In this document: positions 33,230-39,370 of the stretch, piece by piece
Layout: each line of letters starts with the position of its first letter
How positions within the stretch are numbered: the stretch's first letter is position 1
Made by a program: the position numbers and the translations under genes
Origin: Agrobacterium fabrum
GTDB taxonomy: Bacteria; Pseudomonadota; Alphaproteobacteria; Rhizobiales; Rhizobiaceae
Assembly: GCA_003241215.1 (NCBI GenBank)
Contig: QFOL01000009.1
Location: 1 to 39,370 of the forward strand
Direction: 5' to 3'
Length of the DNA stretch: 39,370 nucleotides
The notes under the pieces: model-generated
Told to the model about the DNA's origin: nothing
Seen by the model: the letters and a program-made list of their open reading frames with translations, nothing else
Databases searched by the model: none

Positions 33230-34408
33230 TCAGCCGCCTGCCGCCTTTATGCTCTGGCGGCCGAGGATCGTGCGGATCATGTGGCTTTGCGGCGCATGCG
33301 CCCTTGCCGTAATGGCATCGCGGTGATGGCGTTCGAGATTATAATCCCGGCGCAGGCCACGATTGCCGCCGAGTTCCAGCGCCAGATCCGTCACCGCCAC
33401 CGCATTGTCGATCACCACATGGCGAATGGCGAATGCATCGGTCCCCACCTTCTCTCCCGCGTCGATATCGCGGGCGACGGAAAGAAGCAGGCGCCGGTTT
33501 GCCGCCAGCAGCACCTCGATCTGGCCAAGACCCTCCTGAATACGGGGAATGGAGGAGAGCGGTGCACCGAGGCTTGCCGGAACATGACCCGTCAGATGCC
33601 GTAACAGATCATCCCGCGCCGAAAGTGCGACACCGTGATAGACGGAAGCCAAAAGCACGAAGAAATTATAACCGTCCGCCTCATCGCGCCGCAGCGGCTC
33701 ATCCGCCGGTTGCTCGGCGACGATATCGGCAAGCGGCGCCTTCACGTCTTCCAGCACCAGATCATGGCTGGCGGTGGCGTACATGCCGGTCGCCTCCCAT
33801 GCCTTTTCCTGGGAAATGCCCGACGCATCGAGCGGCACCAGAAGCTGGATGAGGCGCGGCGTCTCTTCCGTCGTTACGGCAAGCACGATTGCCCATTTCA
33901 GCCCCGGCAAGCCGGTGACGAAGCTCTTGCGGCCATTGACCACCCAGACATCGCCCTCGATCCGCGCCGTGGTTTCCGGCAGGCCGCCATGGGCCGGCGA
34001 ACCGACCCCCGGCTCCGCCTGCGCATTGTTCAAAAGCGCCGGCTCGCTGTTATTCGCCGCCAGCACCCTTGCCGCAAGCGCCGCAGGCCACTTGCCGCGC
34101 CGGACGGCCGCATGAACGCTGTAATGCATGGCGAGAATGAGGGCGGTGGATGGGTCGCCCTTGGCAATGGCCGTGATGACGGCATGGGCCGTTTCCATGC
34201 CCTCGCCCCAGCCGCCATCCTTTTCAGCCGTGACGAGACCGAGCAGGCCGGACTTGAAAAGCGCGTCGAAATTACCGGCGGCGAATTCGCCGCTTTTATC
34301 GTAGTCCGCAGCGGTCAGGCCGAAATCCTCGGCCAGCGCGGTTGCGACGGCGACGGGATCGGGCCGCTGCGCCGGCGCATTTGGAACGGCGGAAAGTGCA
34401 ACGCTCAT
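33230..34408 (-). CDS. Acyl-CoA-dehydrogenase-fold flavin monooxygenase (DszC/MsuC-like)
   Basis: 392 residues, full length for the fold. The N-terminal helical domain has LFKSGLLGLVTAEKDGGWGEG (read in two parts) and TALILAMHYSVHA; the beta domain has GDVWVVNGRKSFVTG and EATGMYATASHDLVLEDV; the C-terminal helices end in LGGNRGLRRDYNLERHHRDA and SHMIRTILGR. Sulfur-acquisition members of this fold (DszC, MsuC, SfnC) use FMNH2 and O2 to oxidise sulfur atoms and have no CoA substrate. Here the start overlaps the stop of the DszB-like gene by 4 nt (ATGA), so the two are made together. This pairing of S-oxygenase and desulfinase is that of the 4S desulfurisation pathway. Substrate unknown. Confidence 0.83.
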   Translation of the reverse strand: MSVALSAVPNAPAQRPDPVAVATALAEDFGLTAADYDKSGEFAAGNFDALFKSGLLGLVTAEKDGGWGEGMETAHAVITAIAKGDPSTALILAMHYSVHAAVRRGKWPAALAARVLAANNSEPALLNNAQAEPGVGSPAHGGLPETTARIEGDVWVVNGRKSFVTGLPGLKWAIVLAVTTEETPRLIQLLVPLDASGISQEKAWEATGMYATASHDLVLEDVKAPLADIVAEQPADEPLRRDEADGYNFFVLLASVYHGVALSARDDLLRHLTGHVPASLGAPLSSIPRIQEGLGQIEVLLAANRRLLLSVARDIDAGEKVGTDAFAIRHVVIDNAVAVTDLALELGGNRGLRRDYNLERHHRDAITARAHAPQSHMIRTILGRQSIKAAGG

Positions 34409-35436
34409 GCCACCGCCCTCTCATTTGCCGGAACAAAACGGTCGTCGATCCAGTCGCCCAGATCGAAGTCGTTTTCAAGGAAGCCCCATTGATGCAGGAA
34501 ATCCTTGTAATGGCCGACCGCGGCGACGAGGTCCGCATCGAGGCCCAGACCAAGATGGCGGTGAACATCCGGCCCGTTGGCGGCCAGAACCTGCTCTTCA
34601 GTCGCACCCGCCTCGCGCGCGATGAAACGGCGGGTTTCTTCCGGGTGCTGTTCGGCCCAGAGCGAGGCCCTGGCGATTGAACCAACCAGCCGCTCCACCA
34701 GATCGGGGCGCTCATCGGCAAGCCGCCCGTCAACCGTCAGCACGCGGGGAGAACCGGAATTGATGCGGATTTTCGGGTCGGGGTGAAAACCGAACTCCGC
34801 CACCTGCACGGCGCCGATCAGGTTCGCGGCGGCGATGCCCGCCGTTCCCTTCACGAAAATCGCATCGACCTCGCCCCGCAGCAGCGCGATGATTTCCTCA
34901 CCGAAGGACTGCCGGCGCTTCAGGCCGAACAGCGACGGCCCTTCCTGCGAGGCCAGCACCGAATCCCTGACGACGATGTCCTTGAATTCGACATCCTCGA
35001 CCTTCAGCCCTTCCAGCGAAAGCGCCGAAACGATGCCCTTCAGCGCCGTCGCGCGCATGAAATCGACAATGCCTTCCGGCCGGCGCGGCACGCCGAAACG
35101 GCGGCCGACGAGATCGGCAAGCGAGCGGATACCGGTCTCCGGCAGGGTGATGATTGCCTGAAACTCATCCGTCCACGTTACCCCGATGAGGCGCGTATTG
35201 CGCCCTTCCGAGCGGGCGCGGATGGGCGGCACATTGCCACCGTGGCGGAAGGACCATTCCAGCGTGTGGTTGAAATGGCTCTGGCGGACGGAACGGTCAG
35301 GCGAATCGATGATGGATTTCAACGCTATGCCAACCTCCTCGAAAGTCTGCTCGAGATAACCGAGCTGTGCCGCCAACCCTACGGGCGTGGGCACCGGGCA
35401 GCGTGTGTACCAGATTTCAGAAAGTGTCGTGCTCAT
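34405..35436 (-). CDS. DszB-like sulfinate desulfinase (periplasmic-binding-protein fold)
   Basis: 343 residues. It resembles ABC sulfonate-binding proteins but has no signal peptide: the reading begins MSTTLSEIWYTRCPVPTP. This YxxCPVP motif is that of DszB, whose catalytic Cys27 lies in YSNCPVPN. His54 (SHF) and Arg64 (FRHGGNVPP) match DszB His60 (VHF) and Arg70 (RFGGEIPP), with the same 10-residue spacing. DszB cleaves an aryl sulfinate to sulfite plus the desulfonated product. Further matches are the VDAIFVKGTAG and DERPDLVERLVGSIARASLWA helices. The start at 35436 has GAGG upstream. A cytoplasmic desulfinase fits the sequence much better than a transport protein. The comparison with DszB is from memory of its published sequence. 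Confidence 0.8.
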   Translation of the reverse strand: MSTTLSEIWYTRCPVPTPVGLAAQLGYLEQTFEEVGIALKSIIDSPDRSVRQSHFNHTLEWSFRHGGNVPPIRARSEGRNTRLIGVTWTDEFQAIITLPETGIRSLADLVGRRFGVPRRPEGIVDFMRATALKGIVSALSLEGLKVEDVEFKDIVVRDSVLASQEGPSLFGLKRRQSFGEEIIALLRGEVDAIFVKGTAGIAAANLIGAVQVAEFGFHPDPKIRINSGSPRVLTVDGRLADERPDLVERLVGSIARASLWAEQHPEETRRFIAREAGATEEQVLAANGPDVHRHLGLGLDADLVAAVGHYKDFLHQWGFLENDFDLGDWIDDRFVPANERAVA

Positions 35437-35505
35437 GGCTTTGGCCTCGATGAAAGGGAAAGGTCCCGGCCCGCACCAAAGGGCGAGCCGGGTCTGGCGA
35501 GACAA

Positions 35506-37113
35506 TCAGGATGCGGCGATATGCGCGAAGGCGAGGCTTCCCGCCACGCCTTCCGCGCCGATGGTGTGATCGGCAATGCGCTTGTTGAAGATGGTGACCT
35601 CCGGTGCCGCGACGATGTCGATTGCCGGTACGTCCTCGACGAGAATCTGCTGGATTTCCTTCCATTGCGCGACGCGCTTGTCCGGATCGATCTCGATGGC
35701 TGCGGCCTCCAGCAGCGCATCCACCTTCGGATTGCTGTAAGCGGCGCCGTTGGAGAAGGGTACGCCCTTCTTGAAGTTCTTCGACCAGTAGAGCCGCTGC
35801 ACGCCGACGGTCGGATCGAAGAGATTGCTCATGCCCTCATAGGCAAAATCAAAATCGCGATCCGTGTAGATGCGTTTGGTATAGGTGGCGAAATCCTGCG
35901 TCCGCACCGTCACATCCACGCCGACCTTCGCCAGCGCCTGGCGAATATAATCCGCGCCACGCGGATAGGCCTCGGTGCTCGGCACGTAATCCAGATTGAG
36001 CTTGAAACGGATGCCATCCGCGCCGCGCTTGTATCCGGCCTCATCCAGCAGCGCTTCCGCCGCCTTCAGATCGATCGGATAGGTCTTCAGATCGTCCACG
36101 AACCATTTCGTCAGCTTCGGATTGATCGGCCCGGTAATCGTCGCGCCATAACCGAAATTGACGGTGTTGAAGATGACGTTGCGGTCAATCACATGCGCGA
36201 AGGCGCGGCGGATGCGGACATCCTTGAATACGTCCTTTTCGAGGTTGAATTCCACGCGGCTGATCGAATTGGTATATTGATAGCCGTTGGTCTCGAAGCC
36301 GAGGCTCGGCAGTTCCTTCAGCCGGTCGAGATCGCTATAGGCGACCGGCGTGCTGGGCGCGAGATCGATCTCACCGGTTTCGATGGCAATCGCGCGGGCC
36401 GAGGCGTCAGGAATGAAGCGGACGATGAGCTTGTCGAGATAGGGGCGCGGCGCATCCCAATAATCGGCATTGCGCTCAAAAACGATATGGCTGCCGCGCA
36501 CCCACTCCTTGAACTTGAACGGACCGGTGCCGATGGGTGCGAGATTGACCGGATTTTCGGTCACCTTCGTACCTTCATAAAGATGTTTCGGCACGATGGG
36601 CGTTTCGGCGGCGGCAAGCGCCGTGATCAGATAGGGCGCAGGTTTGGAAAGAACCAGAACCGCTGTCAACTCATCAGGCGTCTCGACAGCAGTGAGGTTC
36701 AGGAATGTATTGCGGCCGCGCGGATGCACTTCCTTGATGGTGTTGATGGAAAAGGCCACGTCGGCGGATGTGAAGGGCTTGCCGTCATGCCACTTCACGC
36801 CGGGCCTCAGTTTGAAGGTGTAACGCAGACCATCCGCGCTCACATTCCATGATTTGGCCAGCAGCGGCTTGGGATTGAGGTCAAAATCATAGGTCAACAG
36901 CCCTTCGGTGACCTTGGGTGATATATAGACGGAATTATAGGCTGTGTGTGCGATGGTCGTCAGCACCGGCGGCTCCGATGAGATGAGCAGGGTGGCCGTG
37001 CCACCGCTTGCCGGCTCCGCCGCGTTGAGCTTCAGCCCCGGCAGCGACACCACGCCAAGCGCCACGGACGCCAGCAGAAATCCACGCCGCGTCGTCTGGT
37101 TGAAAATAGTCAT
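35506..37113 (-). CDS. ABC transporter substrate-binding protein, family 5, in the Dsz-like operon
   Basis: 535-residue periplasmic protein. A twin-arginine signal (TTRRGFLLASVALG, RR at 9-10) opens the protein; the start at 37113 has GGAGAGGG upstream. DppA-family features include LRPGVKWHDGKPFTSADVAFS, GTGPFKFKEWVRGSHIVFERN (read in two parts) and VDVTVRTQDFATYTKRIY. It is the first gene of a minus-strand operon with the DszB-like and DszC-like genes (69 nt, then 4-nt overlap), and divergent from its probable permeases at 37383-39364. The importer may therefore carry the organosulfur substrate of these enzymes, or a sulfur peptide such as glutathione. The ligand is not shown by the sequence. 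Confidence 0.88.
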   Translation of the reverse strand: MTIFNQTTRRGFLLASVALGVVSLPGLKLNAAEPASGGTATLLISSEPPVLTTIAHTAYNSVYISPKVTEGLLTYDFDLNPKPLLAKSWNVSADGLRYTFKLRPGVKWHDGKPFTSADVAFSINTIKEVHPRGRNTFLNLTAVETPDELTAVLVLSKPAPYLITALAAAETPIVPKHLYEGTKVTENPVNLAPIGTGPFKFKEWVRGSHIVFERNADYWDAPRPYLDKLIVRFIPDASARAIAIETGEIDLAPSTPVAYSDLDRLKELPSLGFETNGYQYTNSISRVEFNLEKDVFKDVRIRRAFAHVIDRNVIFNTVNFGYGATITGPINPKLTKWFVDDLKTYPIDLKAAEALLDEAGYKRGADGIRFKLNLDYVPSTEAYPRGADYIRQALAKVGVDVTVRTQDFATYTKRIYTDRDFDFAYEGMSNLFDPTVGVQRLYWSKNFKKGVPFSNGAAYSNPKVDALLEAAAIEIDPDKRVAQWKEIQQILVEDVPAIDIVAAPEVTIFNKRIADHTIGAEGVAGSLAFAHIAAS

Positions 37114-37382
37114 GCAATACCCTCTCCTTGATTGAACCGGCGAAAACCCGGCAAACTGAACGGCCGCGTTTAGGAAGAAGTTTGTTCCGCAGACGAGAGC
37201 GAGCTTGGCATGAAGAACCAACCATTCTCATAAACAGGAATTATCTTTTCTTTATGGCGCGTATTTCCGTAAATTTCAGAAAATAATTCTATTACTCTTT
37301 GACAAATTCCATAAAATTAGTCAACTAATACCAGCACCTTCAGGGGCCGATTTCATATTTCCACGCTTACGGACTGGAGCCG
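37114..37382. promoter_or_regulatory. Divergent promoter region with shared AT-rich motif
   Basis: 269 nt between the binding-protein operon and the permease operon, AT-rich in its right half. TTCCATAAAATTAGT (37307-37321) repeats 28519-28533 exactly. Just before it TTGACA (37299-37304) looks like a -35 element for the permease operon, so the motif would lie between -35 and -10, a repressor position. A second related stretch, TTTCCGTAAATTTCAGAAAA, lies at 37264-37283. Confidence 0.5.
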
Positions 37383-38372
37383 ATGTCGAATTCGAAACGG
37401 ATTTTATCGCAGGCAAGGCGGGTGGCCATTCAGGCCATTCCGACGGTTCTCGGTATCGTCATCCTGAACTTCTTCCTGCTGCAGCTGGCGCCCGGCGATG
37501 CCGCCGATGTGCTGGCGGCGGAAGCGGGTTCAGCGACCGTCGAGACCATGGCCGAAATCCGCAACCGCTTTGGGCTCGATCTGCCGGTTCTGCACCAGCT
37601 GATGAATTATCTCGGCAATCTCGCGCAATTCAGCCTCGGCTTTTCGCCGCGCTACGGCATGCCGGTGGCAGACCTCATCGGCCAGCGTCTGCCCGGCACA
37701 CTCGCCCTGATGGGCGCAGCACTTGGCATTGCGATTTTCGTCGGCGTGTTTCTCGGCTCGATCATGGCGCTCTTCTCCGGCAAGCTGCCGGACCGGATCA
37801 TTTCAATCGGTTCGCTGATCTTTTATTCCGTGCCGGGTTTCTGGATCGGCCTGATGCTCATCCTGACCTTCTCAGTGAAGCTCGGCTGGCTTCCCTCGGG
37901 CGGCGACAGCACCATCGGCAGCAGCCTCACCGGTCTCGACGCACTGCTGGACAGGCTGCGTTATATCGTTCTCCCTGCCCTTTCACTGGCGCTTTATTTT
38001 CTGGCCATCTATGCTCGCCTTACCCGCGCGGCGACGCTGGAAGTGAAATCCCAGGACTATGTGCGCACGGCGCGCGCCAAGGGCGTCTCTCCGCTCCGGC
38101 TCACCACGCGCCATATCCTGCGAAATGCGCTCATCCCCATCACCACCATGGCCGGCATGCATATCGGCGGCCTGCTCGGCGGCGCTGTCGTGGTCGAAAC
38201 GGTCTTCAGCTGGCCGGGCCTTGGCCGTCTTGCTTTCGAAGCCGTCATGGCGCGGGATTTCAGCGTGTTGCTCGGCATTCTGCTTCTCTCCTCCCTCGTC
38301 GTCATCATCGTCAATGCAGCCGTGGACCTATTGCAGGCATGGCTTGACCCTCGCATCGGAGAAAGCCGATGA
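37383..38372 (+). CDS. ABC transporter permease, DppB type (sulfur island)
   Basis: 329-residue inner-membrane protein. The N-terminal helix IQAIPTVLGIVILNFFLLQLAPGD is the family hallmark, and the coupling loop reads VKSQDYVRTARAKGVSPLRL, followed by LRNALIPITTMAGMHIGGLLGGAVVVETVF. GGAG precedes the ATG. It overlaps the next permease by 4 nt (ATGA). The corresponding binding protein is encoded divergently at 35506-37113, and the ATPase begins at the window end. Together they form a peptide-type importer tied to the Dsz-like genes. Confidence 0.92.
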   Translation: MSNSKRILSQARRVAIQAIPTVLGIVILNFFLLQLAPGDAADVLAAEAGSATVETMAEIRNRFGLDLPVLHQLMNYLGNLAQFSLGFSPRYGMPVADLIGQRLPGTLALMGAALGIAIFVGVFLGSIMALFSGKLPDRIISIGSLIFYSVPGFWIGLMLILTFSVKLGWLPSGGDSTIGSSLTGLDALLDRLRYIVLPALSLALYFLAIYARLTRAATLEVKSQDYVRTARAKGVSPLRLTTRHILRNALIPITTMAGMHIGGLLGGAVVVETVFSWPGLGRLAFEAVMARDFSVLLGILLLSSLVVIIVNAAVDLLQAWLDPRIGESR

Positions 38373-39364
38373 ATTCCTCCCAGACCACCGCTGTCCTCGG
38401 CACGGCCGAACTCGGCGTCGAAGACAACAATCCCAAACCGAAGAAACCGGAAGAAAAAGCCTGGCCCTATATCCATGCGCCGGATGCGCTTTCGGCTCGC
38501 TCCGTCTCCGTGCCCCGGCGCGGCCTGCGGCGGGAACTGAAGATCTTCCTCACCAATCCAAACGCCATCGTCGGGCTGCTGTTTCTCGCAACCGTCATCG
38601 TCACCGCGCTGATCGCCCCCTTGATCTATCCCGGTGATCCCCTGGAAATGGTGGCCCGCCCGTTCCTGTGGCCCGGTCAAAATGCCGCCTATCCGCTCGG
38701 CACCGATTCCATGGGCCGGGATGTTCTGGCCGGCATCGTGCATGGCGCGCGCATCTCGCTCACCGTCGGTGTCGTCGCGACGCTGATCGGGCTGACGATC
38801 GGCATCGCGGTTGGCGCTTTCGCCGGTTATTTCGGCGGCGTCATTGACGATATCCTCGTCAAGCTGATCGAAATCTTCCAGACCCTACCGAATTTCGTGT
38901 TGCTGGTGGTGCTCGTCGCCATCGCCCAGCCGTCGGTCACCACGGTCACGTCAGCCATCGGCATCATCACATGGCCGCTCGTTGCGCGCCTCACCCGCGC
39001 CGAATTCCGCGCCATCCGCGAGAAGGACTATGTGCTCGCCGCCCGCAGCCTCGGTTACGGCCATGCGCGCATCGTCTTTCAGGAAATTCTGCCCAATGCG
39101 CTGCCACCGATCATCGTCACCTCCTCGGTCATGGTGGCGGGCGCGATCCTCATGGAAGCAGCCCTTTCCTTCATGGGCCTTGGCGATCCCAACCGCGTGT
39201 CCTGGGGTTCGATGATCGGTTCGGGTCGCGATGTCATCCGCACCGCCTGGTATCTGACCGCCCTTCCCGGTCTTGCCATCGTCTTCACCGTCATTTCGCT
39301 GAACCTCATCAGCGATGGCCTCAACGATGCGCTCAACCCCCGTTTTTCGGAGGAACGCCGATGA
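38369..39364 (+). CDS. ABC transporter permease, DppC type (sulfur island)
   Basis: 331 residues, longer than the DppC-type permease at 11160-12011 owing to a hydrophilic N-terminal stretch of about 60 residues rich in Lys/Pro/Glu before the first membrane helix. Family marks are LGTDSMGRDVLAGIVHGAR, the coupling loop EKDYVLAARSLGYGHARI and FMGLGDPNRVSWG. It completes the channel with the preceding gene and overlaps it and the following ATPase start by 4 nt each, showing a strict operon. Confidence 0.92.
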   Translation: MNSSQTTAVLGTAELGVEDNNPKPKKPEEKAWPYIHAPDALSARSVSVPRRGLRRELKIFLTNPNAIVGLLFLATVIVTALIAPLIYPGDPLEMVARPFLWPGQNAAYPLGTDSMGRDVLAGIVHGARISLTVGVVATLIGLTIGIAVGAFAGYFGGVIDDILVKLIEIFQTLPNFVLLVVLVAIAQPSVTTVTSAIGIITWPLVARLTRAEFRAIREKDYVLAARSLGYGHARIVFQEILPNALPPIIVTSSVMVAGAILMEAALSFMGLGDPNRVSWGSMIGSGRDVIRTAWYLTALPGLAIVFTVISLNLISDGLNDALNPRFSEERR

Positions 39365-39370
39365 GCAAAC
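39361..39370 (+). CDS. Start of the next gene, probably the importer ATPase (cut by window end)
   Basis: ATGAGCAAAC begins with an ATG that overlaps the permease stop (ATGA), just as the permeases overlap each other. Only three codons are visible; ATPase identity is inferred from operon order in family-5 importers. Confidence 0.55.

Noticed and set aside
34405..35436. Simple SsuA-type sulfonate-binding protein
   Set aside because: No signal peptide, cytoplasmic gene partners, and presence of the DszB Cys/His/Arg pattern.
34783..36852. Open frame of 689 codons on the plus strand
   Set aside because: Antisense to the DszB-like and family-5 binding-protein genes; no recognisable motif and no ribosome site.

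Overview
The window looks like part of a replicon from an Agrobacterium/Rhizobium-type alphaproteobacterium. I base this on the high-GC codon use, the many ABC importers for amino acids and peptides, the nested palindromic intergenic repeats, and the overall protein character. The species is an inference, not a proof. There are no RNA genes, phage genes, insertion sequences or CRISPR arrays that I can see. Almost every base belongs to compact operons with 1-4 nt gene overlaps.

Left part (1 to about 16.3 kb): catabolism of amines and amino acids. It starts with the tail of an aldehyde dehydrogenase, a tartrate-dehydrogenase-like enzyme and a GabD-type succinate-semialdehyde dehydrogenase. A convergent pair follows (HAD hydrolase, then a PuuB-like FAD amine oxidase). 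Next come a GNAT acetyltransferase with a class III aminotransferase, a second HAD hydrolase, and a complete peptide-type (family 5) ABC importer. The part closes with an Lrp/AsnC regulator divergent from a second DAO-type oxidase, and a broken LysR regulator.

Right part (about 16.4 to 39.4 kb): an organosulfur scavenging island. (i) 16383-24430, one minus-strand operon: two luciferase-like flavin monooxygenases, an M20 amidohydrolase, a GNAT acetyltransferase, a fused permease-ATPase and two tandem amino-acid-binding proteins. This gene content matches the Bacillus subtilis ytm/ytn and yxe operons for S-alkyl-cysteine salvage. The inferred route is import, N-acetylation, oxidative C-S cleavage, then deacetylation to cysteine. 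An Rrf2-family regulator with four clustered cysteines is divergent from it. (ii) 25227-28458: SsuD-like alkanesulfonate monooxygenase, flavin reductase, a shortened acyl-CoA-dehydrogenase-fold protein, and a small upstream ORF that may be a leader. (iii) 28668-30860: periplasmic sulfurtransferase plus a YeeE/TsuA-type thiosulfate transporter. (iv) 32102-33172: a second SsuD-like monooxygenase. (v) 33230-37113: a peptide-type binding protein, a protein with the catalytic Cys/His/Arg pattern of the DszB desulfinase, and a DszC/MsuC-like flavin monooxygenase. Divergent from these are the permeases of the same importer, which run off the right end.

The most notable points are the DszB-like desulfinase, which is easily mistaken for a transporter binding protein; its operon with a DszC-like enzyme and a peptide-type importer; the alphaproteobacterial version of the Bacillus S-alkyl-cysteine operon with a permease-ATPase fusion; and an AT-rich motif shared by several promoters in the sulfur region, which could be the operator of a common sulfur-limitation regulator.
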